This document shows, piece by piece, positions 27,355 through 36,784 of a DNA stretch of 64,000 nt. The translations under genes and the position numbers were made by a program. The DNA lies in NCBI GenBank assembly GCA_017551095.1, contig JAFZMQ010000029.1, forward strand, positions 44,787 through 108,786, given 5' to 3'. Under the pieces are notes generated by a model. The model did no database searches. It was not told where the DNA came from and worked only from the letters and a program-made list of their open reading frames with translations. Position 1 is the first letter of the stretch; each line of letters begins with the position of its first letter. Source of the stretch: Clostridia bacterium. Its GTDB lineage: Bacteria > Bacillota > Clostridia > UBA1381.

Positions 27355-29208
27355 ATGAAAAGTTTGGCAGAATTACAGGCACTTCGTGACTGTACGCTGG
27401 ATAAGCTGAACCTTAGAAAGGACCGCAAGGAAGGAATCCGTATCGTTGTAGGTATGGCAACCTGCGGTATAGCTGCCGGTGCACGTCCCGTGCTTGAAGC
27501 ATTAGAGCGTGAAGTTAAGGCTCAAAAACTTGACAATGTTATGGTAATGCAGACAGGTTGTATCGGTATGTGCCGTTTAGAGCCTATTGTTGAAGTTTAT
27601 GAGCCGGGAAAAGAAAAAATCACTTATGTTCATATGACGGCGGATAAGGTTTCCAAAATCGTATCGGAACATATTATAAACGGTCGTCCCGTTGCAGAAT
27701 ACTCCGTTGGTACAGATAAGGCACAATCGGTTAATGATACCGTTTTCTACGCAAAGCAAAAGCGTGTGGCTCTTCGTAACTGCGGTGTTATAAACCCTGA
27801 AAATATAGATGAATATATCGCTTTTGACGGTTATCAGGCACTCGCTAAGGCTTTGACCGAGATGAGCCGTGAGGATGTAATCCAAACGGTTAAAGATTCG
27901 GGGCTTCGCGGCAGAGGCGGCGGCGGTTTCCCGACAGGTATGAAGTGGGACTTCACATATAAGGCAGTCGGAGATAAGAAATATGTCTGCTGTAACGCCG
28001 ATGAAGGCGACCCGGGTGCATTTATGGACCGTTCCGTTTTGGAAGGCGACCCCCACGCAGTTATCGAAGCTATGGCTATCGCAGGATATGCGGTTGGTGC
28101 TGACCAAGGCTATATCTATATCCGTGCAGAATATCCGATAGCTGTTGAAAGACTTAAAATAGCAATAGGACAGGCACGTGAATACGGTCTTTTAGGCAAA
28201 GACATATTCGGTACCGGCTTTAATTTCGATTTGGATATAAGATTGGGTGCAGGTGCGTTTGTCTGCGGTGAAGAAACCGCACTTTTGACCTCTATCGAGG
28301 GTAACCGCGGTGAGCCAAGACCTCGTCCGCCATTCCCGGCAGTTAAAGGTCTTTGGGGCAAACCAACCCTTCTAAACAACGTTGAAACATACGCAAATAT
28401 TGCACAAATTATATTAAATGGTGCTGATTGGTTCGCATCAATGGGTACCGAAAAATCAAAGGGAACAAAAGTTTTCGCTCTCGGCGGAAAAATCAACAAC
28501 ACCGGCTTGGTTGAAATCCCGATGGGTACAACGCTCCGTGAGATTATTGAAGAAATCGGCGGCGGAATACCAAACGGCAAAAAGTTTAAGGCTGCTCAGA
28601 CAGGCGGCCCGTCAGGCGGTTGTATCCCTGCATCTTTGATTGATACGCCTATCGATTATGATTCGCTTATGGCAATCGGCTCTATGATGGGCTCGGGCGG
28701 ACTTATCGTTATGGACGAGGACAACTGTATGGTTGACATCGCAAAATTCTTCCTGGAATTTACTGTTGATGAATCCTGCGGTAAATGTTCACCTTGCCGA
28801 ATCGGAACAAAGCGTCTTTTGGAAATTTTGACAAAAATTACCGACGGAAAAGGCACAATGGAAGACCTTGACAAGCTCGAAAATCTTTGCTACGCAATAA
28901 AATCTTCCGCTCTTTGCGGTCTCGGTCAAACGGCTCCAAACCCCGTTTTATCGACTTTGCGTTATTTCAGAGACGAATATGAAGCACATGTTAAGGATAA
29001 AAAATGTCCTGCACATGTATGTAAAGCCCTTGCTCAGTACAAAATAAATCCAGAGAAGTGTAAAGGTTGCAGTCTTTGTGCAAGACAGTGTCCTGTTAAC
29101 GCTATTTCGGGCGAAATCAAGTCGCCGTTTGTAATTGACCAAGATAAATGTATCAAGTGCGGAGCTTGTCAGTCAACCTGTAAGTTCGGTGCTATTGACA
29201 AGGAATAA
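27355..29208 (+). CDS. hydB: [FeFe] hydrogenase subunit HydB (NuoF-like)
   Basis: Flavin subunit that exchanges electrons with NAD(H); 617 residues. N-terminal [2Fe-2S] thioredoxin-like domain (MATCGIAAGA, TGCIGMC), then the NuoF FMN/NADH domain (GLRGRGGGGFPTGMKWDF, NADEGDPGAFMDR), a [4Fe-4S] site in SCGKCSPCRIGTKR, and a C-terminal 2x[4Fe-4S] ferredoxin (CKGCSLCARQCPV, CIKCGACQSTC). Bifurcation to ferredoxin is inferred from domain make-up and operon. Confidence 0.95.
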   Translation: MKSLAELQALRDCTLDKLNLRKDRKEGIRIVVGMATCGIAAGARPVLEALEREVKAQKLDNVMVMQTGCIGMCRLEPIVEVYEPGKEKITYVHMTADKVSKIVSEHIINGRPVAEYSVGTDKAQSVNDTVFYAKQKRVALRNCGVINPENIDEYIAFDGYQALAKALTEMSREDVIQTVKDSGLRGRGGGGFPTGMKWDFTYKAVGDKKYVCCNADEGDPGAFMDRSVLEGDPHAVIEAMAIAGYAVGADQGYIYIRAEYPIAVERLKIAIGQAREYGLLGKDIFGTGFNFDLDIRLGAGAFVCGEETALLTSIEGNRGEPRPRPPFPAVKGLWGKPTLLNNVETYANIAQIILNGADWFASMGTEKSKGTKVFALGGKINNTGLVEIPMGTTLREIIEEIGGGIPNGKKFKAAQTGGPSGGCIPASLIDTPIDYDSLMAIGSMMGSGGLIVMDEDNCMVDIAKFFLEFTVDESCGKCSPCRIGTKRLLEILTKITDGKGTMEDLDKLENLCYAIKSSALCGLGQTAPNPVLSTLRYFRDEYEAHVKDKKCPAHVCKALAQYKINPEKCKGCSLCARQCPVNAISGEIKSPFVIDQDKCIKCGACQSTCKFGAIDKE

Positions 29209-29224
29209 GAAAGGAGTGATTGAT

Positions 29225-30952
29225 ATGGTAAACTTGAAAATTAATGGTCAGGAAGTAAGCGTACCGGAAGGTACTACTATTCTTGAGGCTGCTCGTTGGA
29301 TTGGTATCAACATTCCTACTCTGTGTTATCTTAAAGATTTAAACCAAATTGGTGCATGCCGTATGTGTTTGGTTGAGGTTAAGGGTGCAAGAGCCTTACA
29401 GGCTGCCTGCGTTTACCCTGTTGCTGAGGGCATTGAGGTGTTCACTAACACCGAAAAGGTGAGAAATGCCCGTCGTACAACGTTAGAGCTCATTCTTTCC
29501 AATCACGAAAGAAAGTGCTTAACGTGTATCAGAAACAGAAACTGTGAACTTCAAGCTCTTGCTGATGAACTCGGCATCGACGATATCCCGTTTGACGGCG
29601 AAAACATCAAGCACGAGATTGATAACAGCTCAACATCACTTGTTCGTGATAATAATAAATGTATCCTTTGCAGAAGATGTATTGCTGCTTGTGACAATCA
29701 GGAAATTTCTGTTATTTCTGCGGTAAACAGAGGCTTTAAGACAGAAGTCCGTGCCGCATTTGAACAACCGATGAAGGATGTTGCCTGCGTATTCTGCGGA
29801 CAGTGTATCGTTGCATGTCCTGTTGGTGCTCTTTACGAAAACTCACACATTCCGCGTGTAAGAGCGGCTCTTGATAATCCTGAAAAGCACGTTGTTGTGC
29901 AAACGGCTCCTGCCGTAAGAGCGGCTTTGGGCGAGGAATTCGGACTTCCTATCGGCACTCCCGTAACAGGAAAAATGGCTGCGGCTCTACGCAGATTAGG
30001 CTTTGACAAGGTATTTGATACAGATACTGCTGCCGACCTTACCATTATGGAGGAAGGCACAGAGTTTATCGAAAGATTTACAAAACAGGAAAAGCTTCCG
30101 CTTATAACCTCCTGTTCACCGGGTTGGGTTAAGTTCTGCGAACACTATTATCCGGAATTTATTGATAATCTTTCTACGGCAAAATCTCCTATGGAGATGT
30201 TCGGTGCTGTAATTAAGTCATACTATGCTGAAAAAGCAGGAATTGACAAGAAGGATATCTTCTCGGTTGCAGTTATGCCTTGTACTTCCAAAAAGTACGA
30301 GATAAGCCGTGAGGAACATTCATCAAGCGGAACACAGGATATCGACGCATCACTGACAACCCGCGAACTTGCAAGAATGATTAAACAGGCAGGTATCGAC
30401 TTTAACTCACTTCCTGACGAAGAATTTGACCAGCCGTTCGGTATGGCAACGGGTGCAGGTGTTATCTTCGGTGCAACAGGCGGTGTTATGGAAGCTGCTA
30501 TCCGTACAGTTTATGAAATTTTAGAGGGTAAACCGTTAGAAAATCTTAATGTAACCCCTGTCCGCGGCTTAGACGGAGTAAAAGAGGCAACTCTTAAAAT
30601 TGCAGGTAAAGATGTTCGTGTTGCAGTTGCACACGGAACAAAGAACGCCCGTATTATTCTTGAAAAGGTAAAAGCCGGCGAACATTATGACTTTATCGAG
30701 ATTATGGCATGTCCCGGCGGATGTATCCACGGCGGCGGTCAGCCGATTGTTGATTCTAAGACAAAGGCAACGACCAATGTTAAGGCACTCCGTGCAAAAG
30801 CTCTCTATTCAGAGGACGAAGCATCGACCTTGCGTAAATCTCATGAAAATCCGTATGTTCAAAAGCTCTATGAGGAGTATTTTGGAAAGCCGTGCTCACA
30901 TAAAGCACACGAGCTTCTGCATACGACATATACAAAACGGGATAAATTCTAA
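29225..30952 (+). CDS. hydA: [FeFe] hydrogenase catalytic subunit HydA
   Basis: Catalytic subunit making or oxidising H2 at the H-cluster; 575 residues. The N-terminus has a [2Fe-2S] domain (GACRMCLVEV), a His-Cys3 [4Fe-4S] site (NHERKCLTCIRNRNC), two ferredoxin clusters (CILCRRCIAAC, CVFCGQCIVACPVG), then the H-cluster motifs TSCSPGW, MPCTSKKYE and MACPGGCIHGGGQP. The ATG at 29225, with AAGGAG upstream, was chosen over an in-frame start inside hydB. Maturases (HydEFG) are not in the window. Confidence 0.96.
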   Translation: MVNLKINGQEVSVPEGTTILEAARWIGINIPTLCYLKDLNQIGACRMCLVEVKGARALQAACVYPVAEGIEVFTNTEKVRNARRTTLELILSNHERKCLTCIRNRNCELQALADELGIDDIPFDGENIKHEIDNSSTSLVRDNNKCILCRRCIAACDNQEISVISAVNRGFKTEVRAAFEQPMKDVACVFCGQCIVACPVGALYENSHIPRVRAALDNPEKHVVVQTAPAVRAALGEEFGLPIGTPVTGKMAAALRRLGFDKVFDTDTAADLTIMEEGTEFIERFTKQEKLPLITSCSPGWVKFCEHYYPEFIDNLSTAKSPMEMFGAVIKSYYAEKAGIDKKDIFSVAVMPCTSKKYEISREEHSSSGTQDIDASLTTRELARMIKQAGIDFNSLPDEEFDQPFGMATGAGVIFGATGGVMEAAIRTVYEILEGKPLENLNVTPVRGLDGVKEATLKIAGKDVRVAVAHGTKNARIILEKVKAGEHYDFIEIMACPGGCIHGGGQPIVDSKTKATTNVKALRAKALYSEDEASTLRKSHENPYVQKLYEEYFGKPCSHKAHELLHTTYTKRDKF

Positions 30953-30953
30953 C

Positions 30954-30981
30954 AAAAAAGAGGCGTTAAGCCTCTTTTTTT
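30954..30981. terminator. Bidirectional terminator between hydA and ppx-like gene
   Basis: GAGGC / GCCTC stem with 5-base loop, six A before and seven T after. The loop contains the stop codon of the convergent ppx-like gene. Confidence 0.85.
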
Positions 30982-31829
30982 GTTTCGTTTATTTTCATTA
31001 CATATCCGTCTCGGACGCCGCATTTTTTTATGTGTATGCTTTCCGCTCCGAAAAATTCGGCAATCTCCCGCATTATGACTATCCCCACTGCAATATTATC
31101 ATATCTGCTCCTGAAAAGCTTTTTTATTACCTTTTCATCTGTTTCGTCAAGGAACTTTAATATGCTTTCTATTTCGGAAACCTTTATTATGTCGGCATTT
31201 TCGCCGGTCAAAAAACGGTAAAGTTTCAGAGCAGATTTTGCCGTACCGCCCATCATATATATTTTTTCGGATTTCTTGCCTTTTTGCGTTTCTAAATTTT
31301 TGTATATGTATTCGCTTATCTTTATAATTTCGGCTTTTTGCAGCTTTTTTCCTTTTGAAAATCTGTTCTTGACGCGTCTGCACCCTATCGGGCGTGACAT
31401 TGACGCCGTCAGCTTTCCACTATTGAAAATGAGAATTTGTGCACTTCCGCCGCCTAAATCGACGCCTATTCCGCTTTCTTTTTTAGAAATTGTACCTAAC
31501 AGTCCGTAAAAATCATATTCCGCTTCCTGCTTACCGGAAAGAACATCAATTTTAATGCCGCTTTCATCAAAAACCCGTTTTACAACATTATCTCTGTTCC
31601 TCAAAACTCTTATTGCATATGTCCCAAAGGCGTAAATCTCTTCATTTTCCTTTATTTTTTTAAGCTCCGCAATAATTTCGCACAGTTTTTCTATCCCTTT
31701 TTCCGACAAGATTCCATTTTTTGTGTCGCTTATGATTTCGGACGCCATACCGTAATTTGAGACGCTTTTTCCTTTGTCGTATGTAACAAGCCGGATGGTG
31801 TTTGAGCCAATATCAATAATATTTATCAT
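30966..31829 (-). CDS. Ppx/GppA-type phosphatase
   Basis: Exopolyphosphatase / pppGpp phosphohydrolase family, actin-like ATPase fold; 287 residues, the short two-domain form without the C-terminal HD-like domain of E. coli Ppx. The first phosphate motif is IDIGSNTIRL at the start; GVDLGGGSAQILIF near residue 120 is the second; GTYAIRVLRN near 70 is a conserved ridge. Whether the substrate is polyphosphate or pppGpp cannot be told from sequence. Confidence 0.85.
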   Translation of the reverse strand: MINIIDIGSNTIRLVTYDKGKSVSNYGMASEIISDTKNGILSEKGIEKLCEIIAELKKIKENEEIYAFGTYAIRVLRNRDNVVKRVFDESGIKIDVLSGKQEAEYDFYGLLGTISKKESGIGVDLGGGSAQILIFNSGKLTASMSRPIGCRRVKNRFSKGKKLQKAEIIKISEYIYKNLETQKGKKSEKIYMMGGTAKSALKLYRFLTGENADIIKVSEIESILKFLDETDEKVIKKLFRSRYDNIAVGIVIMREIAEFFGAESIHIKKCGVRDGYVMKINETKKEA

Positions 31830-31859
31830 AACACTCCTCCTTTTTGCTACATTTTTAAA

Positions 31860-32609
31860 TTAGTGATGGTGATGTCCGCAATCGCAATCCTCATCGTGAT
31901 GTTCGCAGCCGTCTTCGTAATACCCCAAAAAGTCCTCTATCGTTGTTTTTATTATCTCGTTTTCTGCTATTTCCTTAATCTCGATACATCCGTCTTTAAA
32001 ACAGCGGATTATGGCGGATGCGTTTTCCTTTTCTGCATATTCCGTAGCATCGTTTATATCGCCGTCTTTGCAATACATCTCAACAATACAGCCGTTTACC
32101 CGCAAATTGTAGCATATGTCATACGCTACGCCTTCGGCGTCCTTTTCGGCAAAAACAAGGCTTTTTGAAACAGGCTCATGCGAGAAAATCTCGGAGTTTT
32201 CACTTGCTTTTATGAGCTTTTCTATATCAATTCTTGCGATAGTTTTGGTTTCGGTAAAGTTGCCCCGTGCAAAATCTATTCCGTTTGATGAAAGGAAAAA
32301 TTCATCTTTTGCCGTTTCGTCAAAACGCAGAATTTTAATAAACCCGAAAAGGTCCAAAAGATTAAATACCGCCTTGTCCGAAACCGTTACGAAAAACTCG
32401 TCCGTACCCACGGCAAACGCCGTTTCAATACATGCCGCAACTGCGTCGGCACAGGCTTTTGTGCTGCTTTTTGTAACAATGGCAGCCTCCTTTTTATCAA
32501 GTACAAAATACCTGTCCTTTTCGCAAAATGCGTCCTCTTCGGGAAACCCGAAAGATGTTAAAACCTGCCATACGGTATCTTCTATGTCCCGTCTTTTAAT
32601 GTCCGCCAT
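31860..32609 (-). CDS. HisRS-like anticodon-binding domain protein with His-rich tail
   Basis: Function not recognised; 249 residues. The first half (from MADIKRRDIEDTVWQVL) is weakly like class II synthetase or HisZ-type folds. Residues about 150-235 read like the histidyl-tRNA synthetase anticodon-binding domain (KSLVFAEKDAEGVAYDICY, then YAEKENASAIIR, then IEIKEIAENE). The last 16 residues are His/Asp/Cys-rich (GCEHHDEDCDCGHHHH), a probable metal-binding tail. The ATG at 32609 has GGGAG upstream, next to the stop of the helicase-loader gene. No synthetase catalytic motifs were seen. Confidence 0.6.
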   Translation of the reverse strand: MADIKRRDIEDTVWQVLTSFGFPEEDAFCEKDRYFVLDKKEAAIVTKSSTKACADAVAACIETAFAVGTDEFFVTVSDKAVFNLLDLFGFIKILRFDETAKDEFFLSSNGIDFARGNFTETKTIARIDIEKLIKASENSEIFSHEPVSKSLVFAEKDAEGVAYDICYNLRVNGCIVEMYCKDGDINDATEYAEKENASAIIRCFKDGCIEIKEIAENEIIKTTIEDFLGYYEDGCEHHDEDCDCGHHHH

Positions 32610-32610
32610 T

Positions 32611-33597
32611 TTATTCTCCCTCACCTGTTAGCTTTTGTATTCTTATATCCTCGCCCACAAAGTGCAGTATTTCAAAGCTTTCATAAAGCCGTGAAAAGAG
32701 CCTGTCTGTATATTTTTTAAGTATTCCGTCCATTGTGAGATTGGTGCTTATTATTATTTTTTTGGAAAGCATTGTTCTTTTATTGATTATATCAAAGAAA
32801 AACTGCATTGAAACGGGGTTTGATACCTCTGTTCCCAAATCGTCGATAATCAAAAGGTCGGCTGATGTCAAAATGTCATAAAGCTCCTCATATCCGCCCT
32901 CTTTTCTGCCGAATTTATAATCCTCATAATCGGAAAAGAGACTCGTTGCCGTCTGGTAGATAACGCTTTTTCCGCTGTCTAACATTTTTTTTGCGATACA
33001 AGAGGACAAAAAGGTCTTGCCCAAGCCGCATCCGCCGTAAAAAAGCAAATTTTTAGACGCATCATTTTTGCAAAATTCCAATGCCTTATTATAAATATCC
33101 TTTATATTTTCCTTTTCGGTCATTCCAAGCTTTTCAATTTTTTTGTCGCCGTAATAATCAAAGGAAAACTCGGAAAAATCGTGCAAAATATTCTTCATAT
33201 TCGACATTTCATAGTGCAAATCAATGATTTTCTGCACTAAGCAGGGGCATTTTTCGTTATCTATATAGCCCGTGTCCAAGCACTTTTCGCATTTATACTT
33301 TACTTCGTCAAAATCCTTTTCAATCCCGTTTTCTAAAAGAAATTCTTCCTTTTCCTTTTCCAATTTTGAAAGCTCTTTTTTGAATTTTTCGTTATAGCTT
33401 TCGCTTTTTTGGGGCTCATCAAGAATATTTTTAAAATTTTCAATGCCAAGCTCGGTTATCCTTTTTTGGATTTCCAAAAGATGCGGGTATTTTTCGGTAA
33501 TTTCCTTTACCCGTTTGTCACGCATAACTCTTGCTCTTGTGCGGTCTTCTTCATATTCATTAAAAATGTTTTGCAGGGCTTCACTTTCGTATATCAT
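32611..33597 (-). CDS. DnaC/DnaI-like helicase loader ATPase
   Basis: AAA+ ATPase of the DnaC/DnaI family that loads the replicative helicase at the origin; 328 residues. An N-terminal coiled region, a zinc-type Cys set (YKCEKCLDTG, then KCPC), Walker A GGCGLGKT (near residue 180) and Walker B LLIIDDLG (near 250), followed by a sensor with STNLT and an Arg-rich C-terminus. Its place in the dnaA-dnaN run supports a replication role; a transposon-type IstB is less likely because of the zinc domain. Confidence 0.85.
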   Translation of the reverse strand: MIYESEALQNIFNEYEEDRTRARVMRDKRVKEITEKYPHLLEIQKRITELGIENFKNILDEPQKSESYNEKFKKELSKLEKEKEEFLLENGIEKDFDEVKYKCEKCLDTGYIDNEKCPCLVQKIIDLHYEMSNMKNILHDFSEFSFDYYGDKKIEKLGMTEKENIKDIYNKALEFCKNDASKNLLFYGGCGLGKTFLSSCIAKKMLDSGKSVIYQTATSLFSDYEDYKFGRKEGGYEELYDILTSADLLIIDDLGTEVSNPVSMQFFFDIINKRTMLSKKIIISTNLTMDGILKKYTDRLFSRLYESFEILHFVGEDIRIQKLTGEGE

Positions 33598-33613
33598 AGA
33601 ATTTTCCCTTTCT

Positions 33614-35050
33614 TTATGACTTTATAAGAGATTTTATTTCCTCTTTCTTCAAAAGAATTTCATCAAATCTTTTTATATATTCGTACGGCTCTTTAAAATT
33701 CGCAATACGCTCTATCCTGTCGCCTTTCACGATTTTCGATACTCCTCCGCCGCCAAGTCCGATAATCGTCTGCACTTCCTCCATAATGTTTATGTTATAT
33801 TTTGAAAAATGCTCCTTTTTGGAGTATCCGACATTTTCAAGATTTCCTGAAATATTCTTCTGCCTATACATATAGTACGGCTCTTTTCCGCATTTTTCCA
33901 TAACCTTTTCGGTATATGAAAGCATTTTTTCCACAGTTTCCGCATTTGAAAGCTGCATTTTGGAAAAATTCAGTGCCGACGCCCTCTTTATACACATAGA
34001 ATGTACCGTTATATTTTCAGGGTCAAGCTCTGTTACCTTATCAATACTTTTTTTGAACATTTCAAAGGTCTCGTCTGGAAGTCCTGCGATTAAATCTGTA
34101 TTTATAACAGAAAATCCCGCATCTTTTGCCAAAGAAAACGCCCTATAAAAATCATCAGTGCTATGTTTCCGACCTATTAAATCAAGCGTTTTTTGATTCA
34201 GCGTTTGCGGATTTATGCTGATTCTGTTTACACCAAAATCTTTTAAAACATCAAGCTTTCCTTCTGTTATCGTATCGGGACGCCCGGCTTCTGCCGTAAA
34301 TTCCTGAACGGTTTTTGTATCAATATTTGTATTTATAGCGTTTAAAATTTTTTTCAGCTGATTTTCAGACAGTGTTGTCGGCGTTCCGCCGCCGATATAA
34401 ATATTTTGCACCGAAAGGGATAAATCCTTTAAAATTTCTCCCGTTTTTTCTATTTCGCGGGCAAGAAGGTCGCAAAATTCGTCCATATATTTTCCGCTTA
34501 TTTTTACATCTGTCGAAACAAAGGAGCAGTAAAGGCATCTTGACGGGCAAAAAGGTATGCCTATATAGATGCTTACCGAGTCATTTTTAACATTTTCTAA
34601 AATTTTTTCTTCATTTTCGGCAACTTTTTTGCAAAGTTTATATTTTTCTTCCGAAACTCCGAAAATTTCTGTTAAAATTTTCTTTATTTCCGCGTCGCCT
34701 AATCCCTCTTCTTTTAGTTCTCTTACATATTTGGCAGGTCTTATGCCGCTTAAAACTCCCCACGGAAGTGTTATTTTTTTTATTTTTTGGGCCGCTTCAA
34801 TAAAACTTCTTACCACGCACACGCCAAAAAATTTTTTAATTTTTCTTTCGCTTTCTTGTCCGCTGTCAAAAGGAAAGGAAAACTCGCCAAAATAGTTTTT
34901 TCCGTTATATTCAATCTCGGTTTTTGCGTAAATTCCGCCATTTTTATCAAAAAAATCAGTTTTTATTATACCGTCTTCTTTTCCGAAAAAAATATTTATA
35001 AAAATATTCATTTCATATTCACAACAAAATCCGTTTTGAATTAAAAGCAT
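33614..35050 (-). CDS. hemZ: HemZ-type radical SAM protein
   Basis: Coproporphyrinogen dehydrogenase-like radical SAM enzyme of the HemZ branch, 478 residues. About 160 N-terminal residues precede the radical SAM core with the [4Fe-4S] motif C-x3-C-x2-C (IGIPFCPSRCLYCSFVS). The C-terminal PYYMYRQKNISGNLENVGY is typical of HemZ. No other haem genes are near, and many anaerobes keep HemZ without haem synthesis, so the real reaction is uncertain. Starts immediately upstream of the loader gene. Confidence 0.85.
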   Translation of the reverse strand: MLLIQNGFCCEYEMNIFINIFFGKEDGIIKTDFFDKNGGIYAKTEIEYNGKNYFGEFSFPFDSGQESERKIKKFFGVCVVRSFIEAAQKIKKITLPWGVLSGIRPAKYVRELKEEGLGDAEIKKILTEIFGVSEEKYKLCKKVAENEEKILENVKNDSVSIYIGIPFCPSRCLYCSFVSTDVKISGKYMDEFCDLLAREIEKTGEILKDLSLSVQNIYIGGGTPTTLSENQLKKILNAINTNIDTKTVQEFTAEAGRPDTITEGKLDVLKDFGVNRISINPQTLNQKTLDLIGRKHSTDDFYRAFSLAKDAGFSVINTDLIAGLPDETFEMFKKSIDKVTELDPENITVHSMCIKRASALNFSKMQLSNAETVEKMLSYTEKVMEKCGKEPYYMYRQKNISGNLENVGYSKKEHFSKYNINIMEEVQTIIGLGGGGVSKIVKGDRIERIANFKEPYEYIKRFDEILLKKEEIKSLIKS

Positions 35051-35649
35051 TATTTTTCTTCCTTAAAATATCCGTTTTTCTTTTCGTGTCCTATCGTGGT
35101 AGGTATTCCGTGACCTGCATATACGATAGTATCGTCAGGCAAATTATAGAGTTTTTTTACCGAATTTTTTAATTTCTTAAAATCACCCGTTTCAAAATCC
35201 CATCTTCCGACATTTTCAAAAAAGAGCGTATCCCCTGAAAAAAGGCAGTTTTCCGCAAGATAGCAAACACTGCAATCGGTATGCCCTTCTGTATAAATAC
35301 ATTTTATATTTATACCGCAAAGATTTTTTTCTTCCCCGTCCTCAAAAAAACCGTCTATTTTACCCTCTAATTTTTCGCTGCCGGGAAGAAATGTTATTTT
35401 CGGATTAGTTATATTCCTTAACAGATTTTTTGAGCCTAAAACGGTTTTCTGCCCTTTTATTTCACTTAAAGAATATATATGGTCAAAATGGCAGTGGGTT
35501 AGTAAAATATATTTTACATTATATTTTTCTGTTTCCTTTAAAATATTAAAGGTATCCTCACCTGCGTCAATTAAAACTGCATCTTTTCCGTTTACCAAAA
35601 GGTATGAATTTTGGTCCATACCATAGCTTTTTATTGTTATAACTTCCAT
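35050..35649 (-). CDS. Metallo-beta-lactamase-fold hydrolase (glyoxalase II-like)
   Basis: A 199-residue MBL-fold hydrolase with the metal motif THCHFDH (about residue 51), a second His in YTEGHTDCSVCYL, the Asp in FSGDTLF and the last His in YAGHGIPT. It is the YcbL/glyoxalase II-like type common in Firmicutes; the substrate cannot be assigned. The ATG is 1 bp after the dnaN stop, and the stop codon meets the hemZ start, so it belongs to the dnaA-dnaN transcription unit. Confidence 0.85.
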   Translation of the reverse strand: MEVITIKSYGMDQNSYLLVNGKDAVLIDAGEDTFNILKETEKYNVKYILLTHCHFDHIYSLSEIKGQKTVLGSKNLLRNITNPKITFLPGSEKLEGKIDGFFEDGEEKNLCGINIKCIYTEGHTDCSVCYLAENCLFSGDTLFFENVGRWDFETGDFKKLKNSVKKLYNLPDDTIVYAGHGIPTTIGHEKKNGYFKEEK

Positions 35650-35650
35650 T

Positions 35651-36784
35651 TTAATTATAAAGTCTTACAGGTAAAATCATAAAGGTAAAGCTATTGTCGC
35701 CTTTTGCGGAGCGGATGAAGCAGGAACTTCTCGTATTAGAAAATTCAAGCTTTATTTCCTCCTCTTCACAAGCTCTTAGAGCATCTAAAAGATAGCGGTG
35801 GTTAAAGCCTATTTCCAAATCGTCACCACTTGCTTTGACATCTACAATATCATAAACCTTGCCTTTTCCCGTCATACAGTTTATTTCTATTTTGTCGGTT
35901 GTAATATTAAGCCTTACAGGGACTTTTTCTGCTTTTGAGGAAATATCGTCATTTATTAAAAGTGAAGCTCTTTCCAGACTTTCGGAAAGCTCTGCCGTTT
36001 TAGCATTTACAAAAATACTGTTAGGAGTCATTAAAACAGGTTTATAATTTATAAATTCACCCTCTAAAAGACGGGTTACAATCTTATAATTCTCAAATTC
36101 AAACATTGCGTGTCTATCGGAAATTATGATATTTACCTCTTTTTCCTCATCATCTTCCAAAACCTTAAAAATTTCACGAAGTGTAAGACCCGGAACTACA
36201 AATTTTATACTGCTAAGTGATGAATTTACCGTTTCTTTGCAAATTGAAAGACGGTATCCGTCGGTTGTTACTATTGATAAAACTCCCGATTCTATTTCAA
36301 ATAAAGCTCCTGTTAAAACAGGCTTTCTTGCTTCATTCTGAGATACCGAAAAAATTGTTTTTCTTATCATTTTTTTAAGGCTCGGCTGTTTTAAAGAAAA
36401 TTTATAAATTTCCTTTACTTCTGGAATTGCTGGATATTCTATGCCGGAAAGACCTTGAATATTAAATTCGGATTTTCCGCATTTTATAGTCATTACATTA
36501 TTTTCTTCATTAACATTTATCAAAACATCAGTATCGGGAAGACGCCTTATAATTTCTCCGAACATTTTTGAAGAAATCGCAATCTGACCGCCCTCGGAAA
36601 TATTAGCGGTATCATTATATTCAATACAAATATCTAAATTATTTCCGCATACTGTAAGATTTCCGTTTGCTGATGCGTCTATTTTGATACATTCCAAAAT
36701 CGGCATAATAGATTTTGCCGATACTGCTTTTTGAACAGTGTTTATAATTTTTAAAAGTTGTCCCTTATGGCATACAAATTTCAT
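35651..36784 (-). CDS. dnaN: DNA polymerase III beta sliding clamp
   Basis: Processivity clamp of the replicative polymerase, 377 residues, three repeated clamp domains. Typical start MKFVCHKGQLL and typical C-terminal SFTMIMPVR-like end (here TFMILPVRL). The ATG at 36784, with AAGGAAG upstream, was preferred over the in-frame start at 36802. Lies downstream of dnaA across the unwinding region. recF and gyrB do not follow; an MBL hydrolase does. Confidence 0.96.
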   Translation of the reverse strand: MKFVCHKGQLLKIINTVQKAVSAKSIMPILECIKIDASANGNLTVCGNNLDICIEYNDTANISEGGQIAISSKMFGEIIRRLPDTDVLINVNEENNVMTIKCGKSEFNIQGLSGIEYPAIPEVKEIYKFSLKQPSLKKMIRKTIFSVSQNEARKPVLTGALFEIESGVLSIVTTDGYRLSICKETVNSSLSSIKFVVPGLTLREIFKVLEDDEEKEVNIIISDRHAMFEFENYKIVTRLLEGEFINYKPVLMTPNSIFVNAKTAELSESLERASLLINDDISSKAEKVPVRLNITTDKIEINCMTGKGKVYDIVDVKASGDDLEIGFNHRYLLDALRACEEEEIKLEFSNTRSSCFIRSAKGDNSFTFMILPVRLYN

